Of a stretch of DNA of 64,000 nt, positions 26,401-32,999 are shown one piece after another. The translations under genes were made by a program, and so were the position numbers. The stretch spans positions 44,134,698 through 44,198,697 of the forward strand of contig NC_054879.1 of assembly GCF_018320785.1 (NCBI RefSeq), given 5' to 3'. Within the stretch, counting starts at the first letter, position 1, and every line of letters begins with the position of its first letter. The stretch is from Cheilinus undulatus (Eukaryota; Chordata; Actinopteri; Labriformes; Labridae). The notes under the pieces were generated by a model that was not told the origin of the DNA, made no database searches, and worked only from the letters and a program-made list of their open reading frames with translations.

Positions 26401-27145
26401 CTGTCTCGTAAAAACAGGAAATTCCAAAATAAATAAATTCCTGTTTTTACGAGATGGTATCTAATAAAAACAGGACAATCAAAAATAAATAAAATAATCC
26501 GTTTTTATGAGATAGTTATGTCGTAAAAACAGGAGGATTTTTTTTTATTTTCAAGTGAATGCAATACTCCACCGTAACAAACTATGTGCACTCTCAGAAA
26601 AATTATAGCCTACATTTGCTAACTTGGTAGCCGCTTAGCTGTAGATAGACAGATAGAGGGTGTCTCGGTTTAAATAGCGACCGTGTTACTTAGTGACTTT
26701 TAGCCAAAATGCATCTGTGGTTGCCGAATTTTAAGAGACCTCGCGAATGCGGGTTTTTTTTTCGTTAAAACGCCTCAACGCTTTAAAACGCATCAAATGT
26801 GCAACAACAATAAAAAGCATTAGAGAAGACTAAAAGTTTTCAACATCGTTTGTATCTGCGACAACCAGGCATGAAACACTGTAAGTCACTAGCTAACATG
26901 GGCGCTCGTTGGAGCGAAACAGTGGACTAACTGCTAACAGCCGGCGTTTATTATGACTTCGTCTCGGTGTGAGCTAATTAGAACAGTCTCCGGTATCATT
27001 CTGCTAAAACTCTAGTTTAAATATGTCATTACTGTAAGACTGGCTGGACCACGTAAGTGAGCATCGATGTCCCTCTTGTTCAGAGCTTATTTTGATGTAT
27101 AATTACAACCTAAAGTCTTACCAACGCTGTCTCCTCGTCCTCCAT
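5343..27145 (-). CDS. ttc21b: Tetratricopeptide repeat protein 21B (IFT139), complete gene of 29 coding exons
   Basis: A subunit of intraflagellar transport complex A, needed for retrograde traffic in cilia. All 29 coding exons could be placed. They join in frame into 3954 nt (1317 residues plus stop); the human protein is 1316 residues with 29 exons. The product is a continuous superhelix of TPR-type helices. Recognisable stretches are [10 protein letters not shown] near the N-terminus, [19 protein letters not shown] mid-protein, [20 protein letters not shown], and a C-terminus ending [10 protein letters not shown]. The start MEDEETAL is the only Met in exon 1 and sits about 130 nt below an X-box-like motif. 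No stop, frameshift or weak exon was found, so the gene looks functional. It lies between galnt3 and an SCN1A-type gene, all on the same strand, as in mammals. TTC21A is the paralogue that could be confused with it; exon structure, synteny and identity favour 21B. Confidence 0.97.
5507..5574 (-). CDS. ttc21b: ttc21b exon 28 (residues 1270-1292)
   Basis: Encodes [20 protein letters not shown] then HK. Donor GTGAGG. Confidence 0.95.
5660..5780 (-). CDS. ttc21b: ttc21b exon 27 (residues 1230-1269)
   Basis: Encodes [20 protein letters not shown] and [17 protein letters not shown]. Donor GTACAG. Confidence 0.95.
5901..6125 (-). CDS. ttc21b: ttc21b exon 26 (residues 1155-1229)
   Basis: Begins [20 protein letters not shown] and includes [12 protein letters not shown] and [20 protein letters not shown]. 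Donor GTCAGT. Confidence 0.96.
6126..7825. other. ttc21b: ttc21b intron 25, with repeat fragments
   Basis: Holds a MITE copy (6772-7022), a LINE-like tail ending in AAATAAAGACTGACTGA near 6660, T-rich stretches at 7150-7230 and an A-run near 7438. No coding sequence seen. Confidence 0.6.
6772..7022 (+). mobile_element. MITE family M copy 1 (3' truncated)
   Basis: Begins TTAAAGGTCACATATTATGC and follows the 11.4-kb copy through the CATGATGTCATGAGGGGAG core, then stops after CTCCTGATCCTC. It lacks the right terminus. Confidence 0.75.
7826..8021 (-). CDS. ttc21b: ttc21b exon 25 (residues 1089-1154)
   Basis: Encodes [20 protein letters not shown] and [20 protein letters not shown]. It ends ANNE before GTAAGT; an open frame runs on past the donor but is not exon. 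Confidence 0.95.
8118..8279 (-). CDS. ttc21b: ttc21b exon 24 (residues 1035-1089)
   Basis: Encodes [20 protein letters not shown] and [18 protein letters not shown], very close to human. Donor GTGAGT. Confidence 0.96.
8352..8502 (-). CDS. ttc21b: ttc21b exon 23 (residues 985-1035)
   Basis: Encodes [20 protein letters not shown] and [14 protein letters not shown]. Donor GTAAGT. Confidence 0.95.
8593..8674 (-). CDS. ttc21b: ttc21b exon 22 (residues 958-984)
   Basis: Encodes [20 protein letters not shown] and QLLERKP. Donor GTACAC. Confidence 0.94.
8880..9089 (+). mobile_element. Tc1-like transposase remnant, left half
   Basis: Shows decayed Tc1 transposase sequence (words GACTGGCCCACACAGAGTC and CAGACACCTTTAGGAT). 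It resumes at 9846 after a hAT insertion. The frame is broken. Confidence 0.75.
9090..9837. mobile_element. hAT element inserted into the Tc1 remnant
   Basis: Termini CCAGGCTATTCGAT and ATTGAATAGCCCTG are inverted. An exact 8-bp duplication CTCTACAG flanks it (9082-9089 and 9838-9845). It contains a further Tc1-like remnant. Confidence 0.85.
9363..9775 (+). mobile_element. Second Tc1-like remnant nested in the hAT element
   Basis: The 3' part of a Tc1-like transposase (GACAATGATTCTAAACACAC, then TGGGCCAAAATTCCTCC) is followed by a typical fish Tc1 3' end, GGGGGCAAATACTTTTCACA and GCACTG. Left limit approximate. Confidence 0.7.
9846..10000 (+). mobile_element. Tc1-like transposase remnant, right half
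   Basis: Continues the 8880-9089 sequence (AATTCCCATAAAAAACTC, then AGAAGAGTGAAGGCTATTAT), the usual end of Tc1 transposase coding sequence. The right limit is approximate. Confidence 0.65.
10534..10644 (-). CDS. ttc21b: ttc21b exon 21 (residues 921-957)
   Basis: Encodes [20 protein letters not shown] and [17 protein letters not shown]; 37 whole codons. Weak GTTTGT donor, like exon 17. It is too short and low-scoring to stand out as an open frame; placed by homology and splice sites. Confidence 0.92.
10843..11031 (-). CDS. ttc21b: ttc21b exon 20 (residues 858-920)
   Basis: Begins [20 protein letters not shown] and includes [20 protein letters not shown], nearly identical to human. Donor GTCAGT. 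Confidence 0.96.
11181..11287 (-). CDS. ttc21b: ttc21b exon 19 (residues 822-857)
   Basis: Encodes [20 protein letters not shown] and [15 protein letters not shown]. Donor GTGAGT. Confidence 0.94.
11373..11910 (+). mobile_element. MITE family M copy 2 (full length, about 530 bp)
   Basis: Ends are inverted copies of TTTAAAGGTCACATATT. Non-coding; contains CATGATGTCATG and a GGAGGATCAGGAGAG-type inverted core. It is the reference for four other copies in this window. The superfamily is not clear because the TTTAAA ends could be either terminus or target. Confidence 0.8.
12105..12260 (+). repeat. Dispersed repeat fragment
   Basis: Has the form CTTCATTTATATGGCACCTTT followed by an A-rich interior, seen widely in fish genomes. 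Class not assigned. Confidence 0.35.
12384..12522 (-). CDS. ttc21b: ttc21b exon 18 (residues 776-821)
   Basis: Begins [20 protein letters not shown] and continues [15 protein letters not shown]; ends ALAHDP plus one base before GTATGA. Confidence 0.95.
12607..12717 (-). CDS. ttc21b: ttc21b exon 17 (residues 739-775)
   Basis: Encodes [20 protein letters not shown] and [18 protein letters not shown]. It has a weak donor, GTTTGT. Confidence 0.94.
13947..14280. mobile_element. Decayed hAT-like fragment
   Basis: Starts CTTGGGCTGGGCGATTATGG and resembles the 54.1-kb element through its GGGCTGGGC terminus and TTAATTGAAC-type sequence. The right end was not identified. Confidence 0.45.
14448..14472. 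mobile_element. Solo Tc1/mariner terminus
   Basis: Reads TAATAAATTTGTTAAGCACTG, the inverse of the terminus at 35515-35540. Only the end of the element is preserved. Confidence 0.45.
15806..15878 (-). CDS. ttc21b: ttc21b exon 16 (residues 715-738)
   Basis: Short exon encoding [20 protein letters not shown] and NIQE. The frame joins exon 15 through AG + A. Donor GTAAGT. Confidence 0.92.
16298..16536 (-). CDS. ttc21b: ttc21b exon 15 (residues 635-714)
   Basis: Encodes [20 protein letters not shown] and [16 protein letters not shown] TPR helices (here [20 protein letters not shown]). Donor GTGAGC. Confidence 0.96.
16622..16846 (-). CDS. ttc21b: ttc21b exon 14 (residues 560-634)
   Basis: Begins [20 protein letters not shown] and contains [20 protein letters not shown]. 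Ends WLNGEQ before GTAGAA. Confidence 0.96.
17655..18066. repeat. Minisatellite, about 20 copies of a 21-bp unit
   Basis: Unit CCACTCCCATCCATTCATTGA with variants ending CAGAGA, CATAGA and CAGAACC. It lies in ttc21b intron 13 and abuts a MITE fragment. On the minus strand it reads open as repeats of NGWEWSM; this is a by-product of the unit length being a multiple of three. Confidence 0.9.
18067..18255 (-). mobile_element. MITE family M copy 3 (fragment)
   Basis: Reverse orientation; carries GACATCATGAGGGGAAAATA and GAGAGGTGGAGAAAGAGAGG, matching the copy at 30.6 kb. It is joined on its left to the minisatellite. Confidence 0.7.
18993..19150 (-). CDS. ttc21b: ttc21b exon 13 (residues 507-559)
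   Basis: Encodes [20 protein letters not shown], then the TPR helices [11 protein letters not shown] and [15 protein letters not shown]. Donor GTGAGA. Confidence 0.95.
19683..20532. mobile_element. Non-autonomous hAT element (850 bp)
   Basis: Left end CACAGGTGTCAAACTC and right end GTTTGACATCCCTG are inverted. It is flanked by GTTTAGAA and GTTTAGAG (7 of 8 matching). No transposase frame. The interior is a long run of short AT-rich words such as CATATTTTGAC. Confidence 0.8.
21086..21215 (-). CDS. ttc21b: ttc21b exon 12 (residues 464-506)
   Basis: A proline-rich start ([15 protein letters not shown]), then [20 protein letters not shown]. The proline-rich part differs most from mammals. Donor GTGAGC. 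Confidence 0.93.
21431..21631 (-). CDS. ttc21b: ttc21b exon 11 (residues 397-463)
   Basis: Encodes [20 protein letters not shown] and [20 protein letters not shown]; 67 whole codons. Donor GTAGAA. Confidence 0.96.
21740..21837 (-). CDS. ttc21b: ttc21b exon 10 (residues 364-396)
   Basis: Encodes [20 protein letters not shown] and [12 protein letters not shown]. Donor GTAACA. Confidence 0.94.
21933..22125 (-). CDS. ttc21b: ttc21b exon 9 (residues 300-363)
   Basis: Begins [20 protein letters not shown] and includes the strongly conserved [19 protein letters not shown]. Donor GTAAGG. Confidence 0.97.
22207..22305 (-). CDS. ttc21b: ttc21b exon 8 (residues 267-299)
   Basis: Encodes [20 protein letters not shown] and [13 protein letters not shown]; 33 whole codons between GCAG and GTAAGA. 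Confidence 0.94.
22420..22504 (-). CDS. ttc21b: ttc21b exon 7 (residues 239-266)
   Basis: Encodes [20 protein letters not shown] followed by CREGDIAE, matching the human LCREGDIE region. Donor GTAAAT. Confidence 0.94.
22505..23891. other. ttc21b: ttc21b intron 6, nothing recognised
   Basis: No repeat, exon or RNA gene could be supported; only short T- and A-runs. Confidence 0.55.
23892..24049 (-). CDS. ttc21b: ttc21b exon 6 (residues 186-238)
   Basis: Begins [20 protein letters not shown] and continues through [20 protein letters not shown]. Donor GTAATT. Confidence 0.95.
24175..24297 (-). CDS. ttc21b: ttc21b exon 5 (residues 145-185)
   Basis: Encodes [20 protein letters not shown] and ends VFALMGK before GTGAGA; 41 whole codons. 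Confidence 0.95.
24426..24592 (-). CDS. ttc21b: ttc21b exon 4 (residues 89-144)
   Basis: Encodes [19 protein letters not shown], then [20 protein letters not shown], close to the human [20 protein letters not shown]. Donor GTAAGA. Confidence 0.96.
24674..24784 (-). CDS. ttc21b: ttc21b exon 3 (residues 52-88)
   Basis: Encodes [15 protein letters not shown] and [18 protein letters not shown], between acceptor CTGTAG and donor GTAAGC. The acceptor is fixed by the frame from exon 2 (G + AT). Confidence 0.93.
25130..25775 (+). mobile_element. LINE 3' end fragment
   Basis: Broken reverse-transcriptase C-terminal sequence, including GAAGGAGTTCAAGTATCTC and GGCAGACCCAGAACCTGCT. It is followed by CCTCGGAATCCCTCAGGAGG and a GTGTGGATGGATG tail, the usual 3' end of a fish non-LTR retrotransposon. 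It lies within ttc21b intron 2, opposite in sense to the gene. Many stops; inactive. Confidence 0.7.
26080..26209 (-). CDS. ttc21b: ttc21b exon 2 (residues 9-51)
   Basis: Begins [12 protein letters not shown] after CCCCACAG and ends LMQ plus one base before GTAAGG. Contains the conserved HAYGTLMQ helix. Alanine-rich AAAAAKRK segment in the middle. Confidence 0.95.
26341..26576. repeat. 236-bp near-perfect palindrome in ttc21b intron 1
   Basis: The arms start TACGGTGGCGTATTGCATTC and end GAATGCAATACTCCACCGTA. Inside, CCTGTTTTTACGA and TCGTAAAAACAGG alternate in both directions. This could be a fold-back MITE. Confidence 0.85.
27122..27145 (-). CDS. ttc21b: ttc21b exon 1 (residues 1-8)
   Basis: ATG through MEDEETAL, ending at the donor GTAAGA; phase 0. 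Very short first coding exon, as in the mammalian gene. Confidence 0.9.
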
Positions 27146-27254
27146 ATTGGCAGTGAAATCCTACGTACAAACATTAGTCGGAAACGTAACTGTTGTTTTC
27201 CTCGGTCAGTATTTTTTGCGATATGACGATGTTATTGCAGTTTTCGCTTGGTTT

Positions 27255-27265
27255 CGCCATCTTGG
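27255..27265 (-). promoter_or_regulatory. ttc21b: YY1-like site upstream of ttc21b
   Basis: CCAAGATGGCG on the minus strand, about 110 nt upstream of the start codon, matches the YY1 core CAAGATGGCG, often found near vertebrate transcription starts. In the minus direction its ATG lies upstream of the annotated start. Confidence 0.5.
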
Positions 27266-27277
27266 ACCTCCTTTAGC

Positions 27278-27290
27278 GTTGCTCGGTAAC
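27278..27290. promoter_or_regulatory. ttc21b: X-box-like motif upstream of ttc21b
   Basis: GTTGCTCGGTAAC: half-sites GTTGCT and GGTAAC separated by one base. This is the imperfect palindrome bound by RFX factors at ciliary gene promoters. It lies about 133 nt upstream of the ATG, in the usual range for X-boxes. Confidence 0.6.
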
Positions 27291-27299
27291 TTAGTAACA

Positions 27300-30200
27300 G
27301 ACATGTAAAAGGGTTTACATTTCTCCAGTGTTTGACTGTCAGGCATTACGTTCTATCTTGCTTTACGTATATCCCACTCAATAAGACTGTCGAGTCAACT
27401 GAACCCTGAGTTATAGTTATTTTTGGATCTTTATTCCTCAAAATTGTACCCGCAAAGTTAACATAGGCGAGTATGTGGAATGATTGTTGGTCTCTCATGC
27501 TGCCACGGAGCCTTACAGACCAAACGCAGGGTACAGCAGAGCAATGCCGCCATCTTTACAGTGGTGTTGAACTGGCTGTTTTCTCGAGAGGGCGCAATCA
27601 TCCTTTATAAAAATGATGCTACACTACACTGCAACCCTCACTACCACTCAAATAAAATAAAAACATATTATGAAATACCAAAAAGTGAAAAAATAAAGCA
27701 AAACTACTACTACCACTACAACTAATAATAATAATAATTATTATTATACATTTAATGATTACAATTATCTTTTATTGTCGCTGATGTAATCATTGTTGTT
27801 ACGTAGCTGTAGTCAGATAAACAATCTTACTATTCAGATAAGGCACTAAAGCTAAAAGGTGTGGTGATTTGTGTGGGAACTTAAAGATATTAACTAGTGA
27901 CTTTTGACAGGGGTCATGATTTTGTGATCTAGTATGTTTTGGACTCTACTGCCCCTGAAACAACTTTTTACATTGTAAGATAAAGTTAAACCTACTTTGA
28001 ATATATGGAAATAGTTGAGGTATTGGTTTTTGCTCTCACAGGGTTGCATCAATGTGGTCAGAAGGCTCTTGGTTGGGCTGTATTCTGATTTCCTGATCTA
28101 CCCACGAGATCATCTTTTTTTAACAGGCATCCCATTTGTAGATTATGGCATTTTATAAATATTGCAACATGAGTACCAATTATTTTAGCCCATCTAAACA
28201 AAATCCTCACCTATTGACACATCTTTGCATAGTTTTCCCTGCCCAGTGGAAATATATTTCCACCCAGCCGGTGGTAATTGGGGCCCCAGTGTTATGCAAC
28301 ACCATGAATTGACTGTTAAGTTTGAACTCCTGATGTCTGTGTTGCTGAGTCCATGTCAGGAGCAGCCAACGTCCAGCACGGGTGCGACTGTTCCAGGAGA
28401 GACCTTTCCATGCCTTGTCAAATACTGTTTAGCACTAACTCTGGCACATAATCATTACTCTCTGCAGCACACATCAATGGAAGAGTAAATCAGGTTGGTA
28501 TTGAGCTCTGAGCATGTGCAGCTATGGTAAACGCATGTGTCACAATTTAGCAAATGGCTGTGAACTTGAATTTTTCATTAAATGAATGAGCAGAGGAAAT
28601 AGACTCAGCAAATAAAACCATGCATGTAATCATTGTTTGATCCAAATTAAATAACTCACATTTTCAATAATACTCATGCAAAGTATGACACTTGATAATG
28701 AAGGTGTTGTACTTAGGAAAGCACAATAAATACTGCATGTGTTGTTGCACTTACAAAGAATGCATTTGAAAACCTATTAGAGGAAAGACTGTGGAATATG
28801 TTCCCCCTGGGATATGCTGCTATAGCATTCTAATGGCTATACCCATTGTGGTTTGTACAGGCCATTATTGATCAAAGAGCCATGCCCAATAACACAAGCA
28901 GCTCACTTGCCAATGAACACTTTCATTTAGTTTTCCATATGTTGACAAAAGTGCACATGAAACCATGCACTTTATAGAAGGTACAGTTTCACATTATTGG
29001 CCGAAGAATCAGTGCAGTCCTCCTGTATTTATGATGACAAGTTGTCTGCAAATGGTGATGCTTGTGCATTTTGTTGCCAGTTATTAAGGGAGTAGTTTTA
29101 CTTGAAGCAGTGTGTCGAGATACAAAGAGTGTATGTGTCAGTAGTCAGTGTGTCTGTCTATCAGCACACTGGGAAGGTAGGATGGTACTCACCACTACCT
29201 AATCTAATGGGATTTTCCTCTCATCTATCTACAGCAAATAAAATTACAGAGCTGTTATGGGTAGCATTCTCAGATTTCTCTCTAAATTGTTTTCCAGCCT
29301 GCCTCTTCATGCATGCCAGTGGCGAGGACCGAAGCCAAACAAGACATCCTTTCACATTTAACATGTCCACCGATATTATTGCCCAGCTTGTGAGACTCCT
29401 GGGGTGGGGACGCCAGACCAACTTCCGACCTTCCACCCTAATGCAGTTTAACAAAGGAGCTGGATGTCATGTTGCTGCGCAACCAGGGAGGAAAATCTGC
29501 AGAATCACTCTTGATTAACTGGTCATTAAATCGGGCCAACTGTAGCCCCACCTGTTGCAGTCAATACAGCTGCTTTAGGCTAAAAAATACTGTCTGCTGA
29601 TAGGCAGAGATCTAACAGAATCTTTGGAGGAAATCCATTAATTGCCAGTTTGTTTCTGTTGTAATGCCACGAGCTCTGAGGGCATACTGGCAAACATTTA
29701 TTTAGAGACAGCTCAATTGTTCTGCTGACAGGAAGACAGCACGTGAGCCAAAAGCTCTGTGAGTGGGTGTGGCACACACCGATAATCACATCATCACTGT
29801 GAGGTAAAAGAGCAGGCGGAACCAGCACTCCGCCATCATCCTCTTGTTTACTGCCCACAAGATTCAGAAGCCACAATAGGTAGAAGTGATGTAGGACTCT
29901 AATGAATATTTCTACTGCTATTAATAATTAATAAAATGTTCCAACCACTTAAGATGTGGACAGTTTCCGGCAGGAGCCACAGCACAAAGCACACTCAGAC
30001 ACCAGACTTCATAGATGCCTGCTAAGGCTAACTCCAGGCTGAAGTGAAAATATTAAGAAAGTTTTCAGCTCTGACGCTTCTTTGACTCAAATATTTTAAG
30101 CTTGTTTTTAAGTATGGTCAGCCAAGAAGATTTGCTTAAAATTCAAAATTGCTTTCAACTTCCCAGGGGACTCAAGAGATCAATATAAGTTCAAGCATTT

Positions 30201-30590
30201 ACAGTTTGAGTGTGCATTAAATGGACACTGATGGCATGAATGTTTATGGCTTCTGAAATGACATGAACGCTGCCTGTGGTTTTGCAGCCATAAGTGAGTC
30301 ATCTGGCTTAAAACTGTAAAAGCCTAATTCCTCTGAAAGTGGGTGGTGCTTCAGATACATTTAAAATGTGTTTTTCAACCATCGGAAAGCTACCAGAAAA
30401 GTCCGACGATAACTCATCAGGATTATTGGACTGTTATCCACTGACAACAATTGAGCACAGTTGAATCTGCCAAGGATTAACCCCTTCATATACAGCTTAG
30501 CCTCTGAAAATTCAGTCTTCAGACAACGAAATTTATGTTTTAGAAATAATAATTCTTTAGTAGTCATAGAAATATGTTTTTTTTCTTTTT
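27300..30590. other. Intergenic DNA upstream of ttc21b, no gene seen
   Basis: Apart from an AAT/ATT simple repeat at 27725-27746 nothing is recognised. The longest open frames (for example 29102-29518) show no family resemblance and no splice context. Confidence 0.55.
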
Positions 30591-31108
30591 AGCTAACAAA
30601 AGATCTAACAGTGTTATACTCCTGTGCATAATTCTTTAAAGGGGACATTTTTTACCATTTCAAGACAAGTTTATATTGGTCTCAGAGGTCCCCAAAACAT
30701 GCCTGTGAAAAAACACTCCAGTAATGGATTTTTGTATGTCTAAAAATCCCTCTGATTCAGCCCTGCTCAGAACGAGCGGTTTCTGTGTCTGTGGCTTTAA
30801 ATGTTAATGAGCCGTCTGACTCCGCCCCTCTCAGGAACTGGATGTGGCTTTATGGATGTGGCTCTCCTGATCCTCCTCTCAGCTGCCAGCTGAGATCAGG
30901 AGGGGAGGGCGGAACTTTCTTCCAAGTGCCGAGGGCCAAACAAACTTGGGGGCGTGACATCATGAGGGGAAAATGTGAGAACGGCTTGTTTTATCACACA
31001 TTTTCTGAGAGGTGGAGAAAGAGAGGGGGTAGGGAATGGATTTTTCTGATTCTTGGGGTATTGTGGACAGGCCAGGGGCACATATTTACCAGAAAAGCCT
31101 GAAAAAGT
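30590..31108 (-). mobile_element. MITE family M copy 4
   Basis: Reverse orientation. TTTAAAGGGGACATTTTTT at 30635 corresponds to the terminus; the core has TGACATCATGAGGGGAAAAT. The 45 bases before the terminus (TCTAACAGTGTTATACTCCT) also occur beside copy 5. Confidence 0.75.
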
Positions 31109-31983
31109 TAACCTGACACACCAGATGGATTTGTTTCACACATCCATTTGGAAAACCTCCCATAGATGGTGTTTGGGAAAGGGCAGAGCCTTTGAAAAAA
31201 ACTTGGAGGATGATTGGATGAGTGTTCTGTCTGTCACATCTTTACGGGCTAATCAGAGCAACAAAACACGTGATGTCGTCGCTGCTACCGAGGAGTAAAC
31301 TCCATAGCGAACTGCATAACGCACACTATGGCACCCCGCAAACTGCTTTGACGTCAGCATGGTGCTTTTGGAGGTGGGGCTTGCTTGCTTTGGCCCTGCT
31401 CATGAGCAGTACCATCTCAGCGCGGCTCGGCCATACTTGTGATGAAAAAGCAAATCAGCATGGCTTGGTGTGGCTAACAGTCCTAGTGGAAAAGCCTCAC
31501 TAGTATGAAGCAGCAGGCAGCCTAGATAGGTTTGGAACACTCAGAGTCCCATGGGCTGATCTCTGGGAGGCAGAATCATCAAGGCTTGCCCAACAAATGT
31601 CCACTTCTTCTAAGACATGTCCTTCCTCTTATGTTATTCTATCTTTTTAGCAAAAACCATGGCTGGGCAGCCAGGAGGAAGACACCTGATGATACCAGGG
31701 TGCATGGTGCATCTTTAGGAATATATCGTTTAACATTCTTGGGTCCAGTTCTTGATTTCCTGTGAAAAAACATGCACATAAAAACATTCCAGTATGCGTC
31801 ATTCATTCATGAATGTTCAATCACATTATATTTCAAGATGTATGAACACTTCATCATGGGTAAAAATGCATACATTTTCAATTAAGATGCACATACTGCA
31901 CTGACAGTCTGAGCAACAGTTTAGTCATTTTGACCTACTTTATCTCAGTATTTCAAAATATCGCTGGTCAGTATCACATAGAT

Positions 31984-32934
31984 CAGTGGTTCTCAACCTT
32001 TCAGCCTGTGACCCCCAAAATAAAGGTGCCAGAGACCGGGGACCCCCGCTGTACCTGAAGGTGGTTGAACATAGCCATACACATTCAGGAATAGTCGTGT
32101 GCAGATAAGGCTGTCCATAAGGGAGGATAAAGGGGGAGGTTTCTAGGACCCAGCTAAACTGGGGGCCCATGGAGGTCAGCAAAACCATGGTCCATTGTGA
32201 AGTTAAGCTTTGAAAACTATGTTTTATATTTGACCTGAGTAATATCCACTCTAATCAAAGAAACAAATATATTTATTTATTCATTTGTGTAGTGTAATGA
32301 AAATAAAGTTTGCTAAAAACATAATTAAAATGGCTTAAATTGGTTAATAATGGCAAAAAATGGCAGAAAAGGTGGTGAAATTGGATTTTTAAAGAACATA
32401 AATGGTATAAACGTGGCAAAAATTAGATAAAAGTAGCAACAAAATAATATAAAAAAGTTAAAGTGGCAAAAACAGGCACAAAAAGTGGTAAAAGAGGATT
32501 AAAAAGTGGCTGAATCGCTTTGAAGGGCAAAAAAAATGGTGGAAATTAGGTGTAATGGGATGAAAAAATTGATATAGACTGGCAAACATGGGTTAAATGT
32601 GGTAAAAAAGGGGTGTAAAAAGTGGTTGATAGAGGCAATAATAGGTTAACAGAGGCAACGATAGGCAGACAGTGGCAAGAATTGGTTCAGAAGTGGCAAA
32701 AAAAAGGCAAAAAAAAAAGTGATGGAAAATGGGTTTCAAGTGGAAAAACTGTGCTAAAATTGGAGTTAAAAAGTGATGAAAAAGGGTTAAATTTGGTAAA
32801 GTTGGTGTCAAGTGGCAACAGTGTAATTTAAAAAATATTCTTAGTTTTTTAAGGCATCTAGTGACCCCCACCTCAGTGTCTCACGACCCCCAATGGGGTC
32901 CTGACCCCAGGTTGAGAACCAGTGACATATTTAA
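31984..32934. mobile_element. Non-autonomous hAT element (951 bp) with internal array
   Basis: Left end CAGTGGTTCTCAACCT, right end AGGTTGAGAACCAGTG. Flanks ACATAGAT and ACATATTT agree at 6 of 8 positions. The interior (about 32330-32830) is a degenerate array around AAAGTGGCAAAAA. Confidence 0.8.
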
Positions 32935-32999
32935 ACACAAGTTACCGGTTTCAAAGAGGATGAGGTTTACATTGCTATTGTAGCAAATAAATCAGATTA

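Noticed and set aside
5343..27145. TTC21A as the identity of the TPR gene
   Set aside because: Length, exon count, near-identity in several exons and the galnt3 and sodium channel neighbours all match TTC21B.
29102..29518. 138-residue open frame in the intergenic region
   Set aside because: No recognisable domain, no splice or promoter context, and ordinary chance length for 64 kb.
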